Origin: Tyto alba
Taxonomy: Eukaryota; Chordata; Aves; Strigiformes; Tytonidae
Assembly (NCBI RefSeq): GCF_018691265.1
Contig: NW_024881330.1
Span: forward strand, 16,367,386-16,431,385
Direction: 5' to 3'
DNA length: 64,000 bases
In this document: positions 36,790 through 47,830 of the stretch, piece after piece
Layout of the letters: each line of letters begins with the position of its first letter
Position numbering within the stretch: position 1 is the stretch's first letter
Program-made: the position numbers and the translations under genes
Notes under the pieces: generated by a model
The model's input: only the letters and a program-made list of their open reading frames with translations
The model's database searches: none
Told to the model about the DNA's origin: nothing

Positions 36790-37492
36790 TGTACTGAGTT
36801 TGTGTGGCAAGGTTTTAGTAGTGGGGGGGCTACAGGGTTGGCTTATGTGAGAAGCTGTTAAAAGCTTCCCCCATGTCTGATAGATGGATCCACTGCTGGC
36901 CAAGGGCGAGCCCATCAGCAACGGTAGTAGTACCTCTGTGATAACATATTTAAGAAGCAGGAAAAAGAACTGTGCAAGGGACCCACACTGGAGCAGTTCA
37001 TGAAGAATTGTAGCCCTTGGGAAGAACTCACTTTGGAGAAATTCATGGACAACTGAGTCCCATGGGAAGGACAACATGCTGGAGCAGAGGGAGAGTTTGA
37101 GGAGTCCTCCCCCTGAGGAGGAAGGAGGGGCAGAAACAATGTGTGATGGGCCTGCAGCCCGTATTCCCTATTCCCCTGTGCTGCTGATGGGGAGGGGGTA
37201 GAGAAATCAGGAGTGAAGTTGAGCCAGGGAAGAAGGGAGGGGTGGGGGAAGGTGTTTTAAGATTTGATTTTATTTCTCATTATCCTACTCTGATTTGATT
37301 TGTAATAAATTAAACTAATTTCCCCAGGTTGACTCTGTTTTTTCTGTGACGGTAATTGCTGAGAGATCTTCATGTCCTTATCTCGACCCATGAGCCTTTT
37401 GTTATATTTTCTCTCCCCTGTCCAGCTGAGGAGGGGAGTGACAGAGTGACTTTGGTAGGCACCTGGTGTCCAGCCAGGGTCAACCCACAACA
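36790..37492 (-). mobile_element. Solo LTR of an avian ERVL-type endogenous retrovirus
   Basis: Read on the minus strand the element begins TGTTGTGGGTTGACCCTGGC and ends AACTCAGTACA, so it has the TG...CA ends of an LTR. Internal words (CCAGCTGGACAGGGGAG, AAGGCTCATGGGTCGAGATA, CTCCTTCCTCCTCAGGGGG, AAATATGTTATCACAGAGG, GGGGGAAGCTT) match a high-copy avian LTR that I recall from neoavian genomes. It is about 700 bp, shorter than fuller copies, because the internal tandem array has few units. The flanks are ACAAA (36785-36789) and GCAAA (37493-37497), a 5-bp target duplication with one change, as expected for ERVL integration. No internal viral region or coding sequence is present, so it is a solo LTR formed by recombination. 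A polyadenylation signal AATAAA lies on the minus strand at 37274-37269. Confidence 0.88.
36980..37087 (-). repeat. 45-bp tandem repeats inside the LTR
   Basis: Two aligned 45-base units (36980-37024 and 37025-37069) share GGAG...TTCATG...AACT/AATTG and end in GGGAAG; a partial third unit follows to about 37087. Variation in the number of these units explains length differences among copies of this LTR family. Confidence 0.75.
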
Positions 37493-37497
37493 GCAAA

Positions 37498-39431
37498 TTA
37501 AGGCTTATGCAAATTAAATAAACCTCATGTTTTCTTTAAAAAACCAAGCAAGAGGTGAGAAAAAGGTTTTCTTATTTCTGCCCCAAAATCGCTGTTTTTA
37601 ATCCTGTGGAAATTGATTGTAACTGAAGATGTTGCCTGTAAAGTTTTCAGCTTCATTCTTTTCTAAAGTGTTTCATGACAAAGGAATGGAAGATAGATGG
37701 TGCCCCTCAGACAAGGAGGTCATTTTGGGGCACAACCTCATTAACATAGTAAAAAGAGCTTTAAACTTGTTTCAAAAGCCCATAGGGCAAAAGTCCAAAG
37801 GCAAATTAAAACCTGAACAGCAACAACAACAATTATTGATCTAGTTGTGTGGATGGATTCTGAAGATGATCAGAAATCAGAAATGTTGCTGGAGAAAAAA
37901 TGAAAATAACAGGGCAATCAGTGAGGAATCTGCACAAGACCTGGGGATTCAATGGCTCAAAGATTGAGACAATGATGAAATAAAGAGAGTGGCAGATGAT
38001 GAAACATAACACCAGACTGGAATGCTGGTTGCAGAAGTGTACAGCATGTATGTAAGTCATGTGAGAGTAAAACTCTAATAGGTACTACTATATACATCAA
38101 GGATAGCCATGAAGATTGAATTGTATGGTCATTTAAGCTTTTTTGAGTTATATCATTTTCTGGGTTTTGGGCTTCTGTAAGTCCACTTGAGCCATTAGGA
38201 TTTGTTCCAAGAATAAAATTAATGTGCTCGTTTGTCTAATAATATGAACATGATTCTTAATTTTTTTAAATTGAGGAAAATTTTTGCAAATAATTCTATC
38301 AACCCCATGAGATAACTGAGTAGTTTTGATTTGATCCAGTAGAGGGCAACGACACCTATACACAGTAGCTGTTTCAGTACACCATGAATAAACAACCTTA
38401 AAGTTATAGTGAGAATAATCACACCACCCCCCTTTTAACCTTTCAGACATCAGGTTAATTAGGCAGAACTCCAGTTCATACATATTATCCCAAGGGAACA
38501 TGTTACTGTATATTCTTCCTTTTTGATGTACAACTTCAGTATTAAGTCAGGCATGATTTACATATATGATGCCATAATTAGGCCTATGAGCCAGGATGAA
38601 CCCATATACTGTGGATAACTGGTTTAGCTTGAATAAGATAACCTTGAAGATATTACATGAATATCATTTTTATGATTGAAAACATTGATAAATATTGCAC
38701 ATTACTGGAAATGTTACCCTGTGGCTGTGCTAGTGGCATCCTCAAACATCTAATTCTCTCCAGTGAAGGTTTATTCTGTTTCTATGTATATGCGTGATTA
38801 CTATTTACCATTTATTTAGCATGGTAAGGAATTCACCATCTAAATTAGTCCACAGATAGGTGAGTATTAGGCAGAAACTATTTGAAGGAAGGTAGATAGA
38901 AAGGACTTGTCCAGGTAGGTCATAAACCATGCATTTCGGAAACATCTCCTTTAGTATTTCAAAAACATCCACTCATATTCATTCAAATATAGCCTCGCCT
39001 ATTCTCTGTGTTGATGTTAGCTATGTGCATTCTCTATATACTACCATTACTTATTATTTTTAGGGCAATAAACAAGACATCCCACTAATCCAAGGTACAT
39101 TTTATAATTAACACCATTGGCTTCTAATATGGCTTCACTTTGTCTTTCCTTGTTGTGTTAAATTCAAGGTACATTGCAAGTTTATTGGAGTAGATCCTTC
39201 TCTTGCAAGCTACTTATAGAACAGCATCCTCTATCATACCTTGAAGTGAGTCATTAAGGCAGTTTATGTAATTTATATTACTCAAAATTGTAATGAAGCT
39301 ATCAAAAGATTTTATATGGGAAGATAAGAGTTCATCCAAATTCTTAAATCTGTAGAATTATGTATTGATTTTGTTGTTTACATGAAGATACACATTGATT
39401 ATTATTCAATCTCTGTGTTAAGAGGCTTGTA
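37498..39431. other. Noncoding stretch, no gene recognised
   Basis: AT-rich with no supportable gene. About 38860-38940 faintly recalls the MIR middle (CACAGATAGG...GGACTTGTCC) with an insertion, too weak to call. Confidence 0.5.
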
Positions 39432-39610
39432 CTGTATTCCAGTACAATTACTGGACAAATAAGCTTAGGAGGCCTCATTATTCAGTGAGTACTGTTGAAG
39501 AGTGTGCTTAACTCTGTACAGAAATGAATAAAAGGACAAGATACCTGACCTGAAGATTTTGCAGCCTACTATTAGACAGATATGATGATCAGATGGGACA
39601 AGGGATTAAA
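39432..39610 (-). repeat. Ancient L2/MIR-type 3' end fragment (reverse)
   Basis: GTATTCCAGTACAATTACTGG, CTTAGGAGGCCTCATTATT, CTGTACAGAAATGAATAAAA, ACAAGATACCTGACCTGAAG and GATTTTGCAGCCTACTATTAG follow the reverse complement of the same amniote repeat tail seen forward at 13682-13795 ('...cctaggaggccccattgtgctaggcgctgtac...agatccctgccctgaagagcttacaatct'). A short insertion separates the first two blocks from the rest. Confidence 0.55.
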
Positions 39611-42600
39611 CAGATGGGGTATGGGGAAAACTTTAAAGGAGTTGTCAAGAATCTGACCATATGATGACTCATTCTAATCATGTGCATGTGTTGACAATTC
39701 TTGGTAAACAAAACATTAAAATTGGGAGGGATCTTCTGATATTTCAACTGAAATGGGTTTTGGTGAAGGATCTGAAGGAGGTCCGATTCTGGGAGAATAG
39801 AATTAACTGTACAAGCTGGAGGTGAAAAATATCTGGGGAGGTGGTAATTAATAGGATACCAAGACCAGCATCATCTGCAAAGTAGAAAGGAAAATGGAAA
39901 GGTAATACAAATGAAGACAAAAGAAACAGTCCATGGATTTGCCTGTCTAAGATTCATTCTCAGGTTATCATTGGCACTGGGACAATCTTACCTCTCTTCC
40001 ATCCCCCAGAGTTTGAATCCAAACCCTTATCTGAACACTGAAAAAAAGCAGAGACATTTAAATGGGTTTTAGTTGAGGTTACCTCAATAAAGAATGATTT
40101 GTCATACTTCAGAAATGATTCCTTATTATTAACTGTGTGATAATTTTAGTGCTTTCCAAGTAGCTTGGGACATTGGTGGTGGTGGTGTTTTCTTTTGCTT
40201 GTTTTTCTGCTGTGAGTACACTGAGGTCTCTTCTGATCAGTCTTTGGAAGACTGAATATGCCTGTGAAACCCAGTTTCTAGAGTAGTCTACTTTTGTTTG
40301 AAATGAGTAATATATACTTTAGTGTTTAAAATAGAAATGAGTCAAGCTAATCATATGTTTGCTATTTACAGAAACTTTTTTAAAGGTTTGGGTTTTTTTT
40401 TTTGTTCTGTCTAAAGTTATATTAGAAAGAATTTCCATACAGCTACTGTAAAACTGAATAAAATCTGCAACTTCTCATCTAAATTTATCATGAGTTTTTA
40501 ACTATTTCATAGAAATTCAGACCTATTTTTAACAATGAAAACTGAGTTACAGCTTGGGACTTAAAGTGCTTTAAGAATTTATTAGATTATTTATGAATTC
40601 AGGATGGTTTGAGTGTACCCATATGGTTATTCAAACCCCAACCACTGAAAAGAAGTCCATAGTGCTCCACAATGTAACTGTGATTTCTAATTTAGAGGAT
40701 GATAAATTCTTGACTATAGAGTGCTCCCTCCCTGATTCAAGCATGCTGGCTTTTGTGACATGTTGCATATCACTCACTGGGATAAGTTAGTCATGTCTAG
40801 ATATGCAAAATTATGGTAACTGGGAGGTAATCCATTTTCTCTAAATTAAATATTGTTTAGATTTCAGCATAGTGTCCTGTCAGTAAACCAAGCCTGGTTG
40901 TCTCTGATGTAAGTAGTGACATACTGAAAACCTTGTGGTCTTGTGATAATGACAACACTGGCTTTTAGGCACACTGGTTTTCCTTTTGTTCTTATTTTAG
41001 CATGCATTTTTTTATGTCATGACTGTGCATATTCCTTTTTAGAGTAGGTGTGGAGCAGCTCTGAGTGTCTTAATGTGCTGAGATAAAGAAACATGTTCCA
41101 GAAATGATATTTTGATTTGTGGTTCTTCACTTTTTAAGAATGAAAATGAGTTCATCGGTGCCTGCAAATTCCTTGATTTTATTTAGACTTGTAGAGTTAG
41201 TGATAACATAAATGTTGGTTAGATGAGGCTTTACATTTTCTTAATACAGTCATGTTGCTCTATCAATCCAAATACTGTGTGGGACATACTGACTAGATTT
41301 ATAATTTTTGATCTATCTTTAGACTTTCACAGATTACAGTATGAGATTAATGACATGGAGTAAAAAGGGTACAGTCTGTTTTACCTCACTTTATATCTTT
41401 TCATGTTTCTTCTGGGAAATATCCCTATTGTCTCAAGTGTCATCCTATATGCCTTCCAGTTTTGGAAACTCCATTCTCTTTGTTTTGTTGTGCATTAAGA
41501 GTTCCAAAAGCATGGCTCAGATTTCTAAGTCTTGCAAGACAAATATTGAGTTCAGATTTTTCTAAGTAAAAACCCCTTAAAATGTATTTATTTGTATGTT
41601 TAAATAAACACATACTTTGTTAATCATCTGGGATTTTGCTTTTTATTTGCAAAATTTGTGCAATTGAACCTTCATATAAAATGACAAAATATGTGACTGT
41701 TTTTAAAATTATTAGTTTTTTATAAATCTATAAAACTTTTTGTTATAAACTTTATTAACAAAAGCAGTAGTTAACAGATATAAAAATAAGCAAGTTACAT
41801 AACCATGGCAGGCTCCTGCAGTCTTTAGCTTTTCCCCGCAAATGACATACACAACATTCTTGGCTGGAGCTTTATTCAAAACACATTTCAAAGACACAAC
41901 TGTAAAACATTAGATCCTTCCAAAGAGCAAATTGACTAATGGGAAGAAACAAGACAGACCTGCTATGCAAGGCAAAAGAAGTCTCCACCTAACCCAAATT
42001 CCAGCTTCCAAGGAAGCTACCAGCTATATAAGTCAGGAAGAGACAATTCTTCTCTTAAATTTACTTACTAATTTGGGATAACCACTAATAACTTTATAGT
42101 CTGTAATCTCCCTGTTGATATCCTTCTTTTATTTATTGCGTTCATGTCTCTGGTGAGTGTTCTCCCAAGATAGGACATCAGAGAAGATTATAGTCAACCT
42201 ACAATTTGATTCCTGAATAAAGATATGGTTGTTTTCTAGACTAAAGATCATGTTCACACCCAAGAATATTGGTAAACTGATGTTCTAGCATGAGTCAGAT
42301 CACCAGTTTCTTATGTTTCAGTGTCTTCATGTTTACTTTAGGTCTGAGGTTAAATATTGGTGGACATATATTCACTCAGAGTTGAAACAGCCTGTATAAT
42401 ACTTTGTAATTTGTACTTTTTTTCTGCCTTGTAATCCTGAGTGATAACTTTTGGTGTAGCTTGTTACCTTTTAAAACTTATTTGAGAGAGGTAATGAAAA
42501 CAATATTGGGGGAAGGGAGAAGAACTCACAGATCAATTAGTTGGACAGAATGCTGTATCTTCTCTACTTCTCTCAAATATTTCAGACCTTTCATTTGAAC

Positions 42601-44756
42601 TTAATTAGTTTTCTGTATTTTTAATTACAGTGTGGTCTTCCTAGCGTTTATAAACATTATCTAGACAGATCAATTTTGGGTAAGAAGATTTTCAAGGGAG
42701 GTCTGGGTATTAGAGTGAGATCGGTTTCTTGGTCAATAATAATCATCCTTTTGAGTATTGAACTTCTGCCACAGGAAGACAATTAAGGGAATATGGTGCT
42801 ACCATCTTTGTACTTATACTCATTTACATCTGCATGACCACTAAGAGCAGAAGTTGGGATGCACTGAACCCAATTCAGATGGACTTCTAACCATGTAACT
42901 GCATTTGATATATTTAAGTGCATGGTGAAATTTTGGTCAAATGTAGTTGGGTATTTTTTCCCCTCCTATAAGGCACTATGAGCCATTTCTGTTATTACAA
43001 AACTTCTGGGTTTAAAATTAAGCAGAAAAATTATGAAATATTGAAGAAAATCTATTTATTTGATAAATGCTGTAGAATCATTGGCGTGTTCTGTATAATC
43101 ACAGAACAGTCTATCCTTTGCCTGCTCAGCTATACTATTTCTTTTGACATGTTAGTCAGTCACTTAACACTGATATACACAGTGATGCAAATTTTCAACA
43201 GATCACAAGAATAAAAGCTACCTTATGATTCCTGTGTTATTCTAATGATTGTGTCTACTCACATGGAGACAATTAATAACAGTAGGCCATGTGGAACACC
43301 ATGCTGGGAAGATGCGTTAATGGAAAATTTCATAAGCCTTAAGTTTTTTGTTTGTTTATTTTTGGGGTGGGATTGAAGAAGACAGGAAATAAGGGGGTAT
43401 TGTAAAGACAAAAGGGTTTTCATAAAATCAAATGCTTTAAATATCTTTGAATCCTATCAGACAAAGGTGTAGGACTTATGCTTGTATAGGAATGACTATT
43501 AAATTAAAATAAATAGCTTTTGGGTTTGTTTCTGTCAGATGAAAATGTTAAGTGTTATCTTTTGAGATGTTTTGGTTGTGGTGGTGATATTGTGTAAATT
43601 AAATACTTCTCAGATATATATTGGAATATCTTCTCAAATTTAATACTGTCTAAATGTGAGGAGCTGGCTTTAGACTATCTCAGTCTGTGTGATTTAATTC
43701 CCGCAATCAAAATTTTTGGACTACAATTATAAATAATAAGCAAAATCTGGCCAGTCTCCTTATTTCCATTGTGTGCTGTTAGATGCTGAGATTAAGCAGG
43801 AAGATTAAAATCACCTTACATGCTCTAGGATCACACTGAGGCAGCACCATACTTTTGTTCACTTTTACAGAGACAAGTTCTATTTGTAAAAATAATGAGA
43901 GAATGAGAATAAAGTCAGAATAGAAGGGAACAATGTGAGTAGTTTACTTCAGCTGTTATCAGTAATTTAACCAGTTATCCTAGATGCAGTTGCCACTGAG
44001 GAAGTTGACAGCTCGCAATAGCTCTTTCCTGATTGTAAATGACATTAGATCAGAAAGAACCTCCAATCTTCTGTGTTTCATTTGTCTTTCATTTTCTTAC
44101 ATACCTTGTTTCCTAACATTTTCTAAAACAGAGAAACAATCACTGATTTGGAGAAGTAGGAAAAAAGGAGCACCCATTTTAGAAATGCATTTGAAAATAT
44201 TGCATCATATATGCTAAACTTGCTACTGAAGCAAATATAAATAAAGATGAATTTCTATCTTACTGACGTTGCCTCATTTAAGATGAAGAATAATTGGTAT
44301 TCATAGATAAGATGAACATTTTCATCCACCTTGTAATGAGCAAATTAACAAGACACCTACTGAGTTGTCTTAAAAAAGACACTACACATAAAAAGAACTA
44401 ATTACTATTCACTCTGGAATACAAATCTCTGTTCATGGTAAGCTGTGTTTCTGACTTAATGTAGATCACAATACAGAGCAGGTGTCTGGTTATCAAACAC
44501 CATGCCCTTGATGGCTTTGACAGTAGCAGTCCTTCGGTGCAGAAGGAAAAGTAGTCTGAAAAGTCCCTGCATGTCTTTTTATGCTTGATGGTCAACATTT
44601 CAGTTTCTTTAAAGGTTCATTTATACCATACTCATCAACATAGCATCTGATCTTCCTCCAGTAGTGCATTAGGCAATATGACAAATATCTGTCACATTTT
44701 AGTTCCCTCTTCCTCTCCCCAGGGGAGAAAGGCTAAATGAATATAGATGCACAGGG
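39611..44756. other. AT-rich noncoding stretch, no gene recognised
   Basis: About 5 kb without a supportable exon, repeat or RNA gene. Several frames of 60-80 codons occur (for example 40593-40790, 41341-41565, 42978-43214) but none shows domain content or good splice context. Confidence 0.5.
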
Positions 44757-44825
44757 ATAAATTCAGACCTGCTGTAAGTAATTGCGATTCCATTGATGTC
44801 AGTAAAGTTGCGCCCTACTACTTTT
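44757..44825. repeat. Ancient amniote repeat fragment, block 1
   Basis: AAATTCAGACCTGCTGTAAG, TAATTGCGATTCCATTGATG and TCAGTAAAGTTGCGCC follow the recalled order of a common reptile/bird repeat ('aattcagacctggtgtaaa...ccattgatttcagtggagttgcacc'). I cannot name the family. Confidence 0.45.
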
Positions 44826-44921
44826 GATTTGAAACTGGAACAGAGAACCACATTGTTCTTTGTAAAATAAAAATAAACAGTATGTGAAGATGTTTCCAAA
44901 CATTTCAATAATATTATCTAG

Positions 44922-45000
44922 GACAGATTCTTCCCCCAGTTAAAGCTATACTAATCCATTTGAGTTAATGACATTGCACAACTGTAAATGGAATCAGCCC
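44922..45000. repeat. Ancient amniote repeat fragment, block 2
   Basis: GATTCTTCCCCCAGTTAAAGC, ACTAATCCATTTGAGTTAATG, ACATTGCACAACTG and TAAATGGAATCAGCCC resemble 'gattctgccctcagttacacc...ccattgaagtcaatggcattgcacaggtgtaaatgggatcag' of the same kind of repeat as block 1. The two may be halves of one element split by about 95 bases, or two copies. Confidence 0.45.
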
Positions 45001-47614
45001 TTATACATATATACAGCTTACAAATGTCTGAGATTATTAGATACACGTTTCGAGATGTACACAGATCAACATGAAAAACTGCAAGTTTAGCCTTCTATCT
45101 TTCAACAAATAGGTCAGTGGGCTGAAACACCTTTGGGTAAATAGTCCTTTGCAGTTTTTGTGTACTGTCTGAATTGTCAATTGAAAATAGAAAATATTTT
45201 TTAACATCGTTTTGCAGGTCAACATCTTAGGATTTACTGTGGCCTTATGAAACACATGTGGACCACTGAATACCATTTAAGGATTACCAAGATAGGATAT
45301 AACTTTGATTCAGTTTACATCTGGATGTGTTAGAGCCTCTTTCAGAATGAATGATCTACAAGAAGTTCATATAGCATGAAATTGCCTAAAATACAGGTGC
45401 TTCTTTGTAATTTGTCCAAGGAAGTGACAGATTGAAAATCTTAAATTAACAATAATTCTTTGAAGTTAAGATGTTATGGAAGTAAATTAGCATAAGTTGC
45501 TGTAAAATAAGACTGTGGGATTTCACTGGTGCATGACTGGAAGCTTCCAGAAAATGATGGGTATGATGGCTTACTTTGCTAAGAGGAAGAAAAGCAATGT
45601 TGTTTTTCATCACTCTTGTGTGAGTTTTCAACTGAACTGACTAATGTACTACATTAGATGTATTTTATAAGTAAAAAAGATTTTTACTTCATGTGTGGTG
45701 TAGTCAGTCAAATAGAACTTTAAGATTTAAAAGTATCCATCTTTTATGAGCAGACATTGATGAGAAGTCATATATATAATTGTTTTTATCTCTACTTTTT
45801 TTAAAAAAATGCATAAATGCTGATTTTGATCAGTTCTCTAGGAAAAAAGATCAGGAAGTTTCTTTACTCTGTTTCTCTTCTTCCTCCTAGACTCATACAC
45901 TATTCCTTCATCAAACCACATTCTGCTTTTTTATCATGACCAGTTGCAGCTGGCAGACCTGAATACTTACTGCTGGTCTTGCAGCCAGACAGAGCTGCCA
46001 GTACATGAAGCATCTCTCTGCCATGGAACTTCCTGTCTTGAACAGTCCTTCAGTCCAGCAGAGGATGAAGCTTCCCAGCACTTCTGCATCTTCAGGAGTT
46101 CTTGGTAAGATCCTGGTTGCTGATGAGAGCTCTGTTTGTGTTTGGGCCAAAACATACTTGAAAACTGCTATTAGCACTCTGCATTATGGAGTCAAGATCT
46201 TTTGACCAGAACTTCCCAGCTCTTAAATGTAAACGTGTGTTGTTGTTATGTTATGGCAAGGCCCAACTGTATTATGCTCTTTCTATTGTCTCTCCAGGGT
46301 TCAGAAACTCAGGAACATGGTCTGGAAAGAGGTTCTCCCACATGCTGTGAATGATATGGATTTATTGTGGGTAGTTCTAGCCCCAACCTACACATTTAAT
46401 TCAATTTTCACTGTAGTAAGTGAAAATTTCTAGAATTTTGAAGGTTTTTGGTTTATGAATGGCATTAATTTAGCTAGATGCAACATAGAAAAGTAGTATA
46501 TTTGTAACACTTTTGACACAAAAATTCATAAGCTCAAAGCTCCATTCCTGAGGATGACTTCCCATGGAGATTCAAAAGTTTTCTATGAAGGCCATTTGCA
46601 AGAGAAGGAAGAACTTTTTTCAGAGGAATACTACATGGAGTAATTATAAAAGTTTTTATGTTGGAGAAGAACAAGACTGTTATAAATAGAATTGCTGCCT
46701 TTTACATCTTGACTCTGGGTGACTTGCAAGTTACAAGTTCCTGAATCAAAGGTCTTGAGGTTATCTTTTCATGACTAATGATACCATGCTTTCTAGAGAC
46801 AGAAATTTGTCACACTCTTCCCTCACTTGTAGATTTAGCTGTCTGAAGATACTTTTTTTGCCTAATATGTTTTTAGTTACCTACCATGGAGGAATTCTTT
46901 GAATCCTATGTTGACCTATTATTGATCATAAGGGGTGGTCCTTTCTCCAGATTCTGGCTCTAGTCCTCTTAGCTGGGAGCAAGGCTTAATAAAACTGAAA
47001 CAATAAATATCTTATATCTACATAACACTTGAATCCAAAAACAGTTTAAAAAGCAAGGATGAATTCATTTACCACTGAAATGCCAGCCACCTCTGGGGTG
47101 GAAACACATGGTTCTTATTTTCACAGAGCTAAGCAGCTGTTTAACAGTACAAAACAACAGTACATTATAGTTTAAGTCATGAAATGAAGAATAATCCTGT
47201 ATCCAATTGAAATGTAAGATTAAACTTAGATGGGGGGAAAATAATTACCCAAATTGGTAAAATGATCAGAACACAAAGACTAACCCCGCTATTCTGGCAC
47301 AGTGGGCCACCAAAACACTAAAGACTGAATGTGGTAAGGAACATAATTTTTCACTACATCTAGAAGCTGTTATCTTCAGTTAGATTGAGTTTTTTTCAGC
47401 AATGTAATTTCTTGTTAAAAAATGTCGGTCCGTCAATATCCAGCCTTTCTTTGGAAAGTACATGTCGTTTAGACAGGAAAGGTTTTTTGGAGTCCACTGT
47501 GGAATTTCTGATCAAAAATAGATTGAGCCAGAACCACTAGTAACCTGACTGTTATGAACATCTCCCAGGATGTGGGAGAATGAAATTCAAGTCCCTGTTT
47601 AGATTACTTCACAG
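45001..47614. other. Noncoding stretch, no gene recognised
   Basis: No gene supported. About 45930-46200 is GC-richer with frames open on both strands but no domain content. A perfect 10-bp hairpin lies at 46403-46428. Confidence 0.5.
46403..46428. repeat. Perfect 10-bp inverted repeat with AGTGAAA arms
   Basis: AATTTTCACT (46403-46412) and AGTGAAAATT (46419-46428) are exact reverse complements around a 6-base loop. AGTGAAA is the core of IRF/PRDM1-type sites, so two face each other; binding is not shown. Confidence 0.8.
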
Positions 47615-47690
47615 TGTAGAGTTGGACCTGGGTTTCCTATGTCCCAGAGGAAAGTCCTAAATTACTGGACTCGCAGCTATTCCGATCATG
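47615..47690 (-). repeat. tRNA-derived ancient SINE fragment
   Basis: GAGTTGGACCTGGGTTTCC, TATGTCCCAGAGGAAAGTCC and TAAATTACTGGACTCGCAGC reproduce, in reverse orientation, the tRNA-like head of an amniote SINE that I recall as 'gaacctgggtttcccatgtctcaggtgagtgccctaaccactgggctat'. Word order and spacing hold across about 70 bases. The adjoining 47730-47830 may be its degraded continuation. Confidence 0.6.
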
Positions 47691-47729
47691 ATTTCTTCTT
47701 ATTTTCCCATGGAAAAAATACAAAAAAAT

Positions 47730-47830
47730 TGAAAGGTCTTGGGTTTGGCTCAGTGTAGAATGTGAATTTTGCAATTTCAAAAACTTTCCTGGAACAGGAA
47801 AGTTATTTTCCACCAAGTTTACCTCCCGCT
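47730..47830. repeat. Possible body of the adjacent ancient SINE
   Basis: TTTCAAAAACTTTCCTGG, GGAAAGTTATTTTCC and neighbouring words have the GAAA/TTTTC texture seen at 4100-4270 and 26110-26240, here right beside a tRNA-type head. That adjacency suggests all these blocks could be parts of one old family. Confidence 0.3.

Noticed and set aside
36703..37496. Minus frames of 74-124 codons
   Set aside because: They lie within the solo LTR, whose GC-rich repeats leave frames open; no retroviral protein is encoded.
38860..38940. MIR-like words
   Set aside because: Only two short words agree and an insertion is needed to align them.
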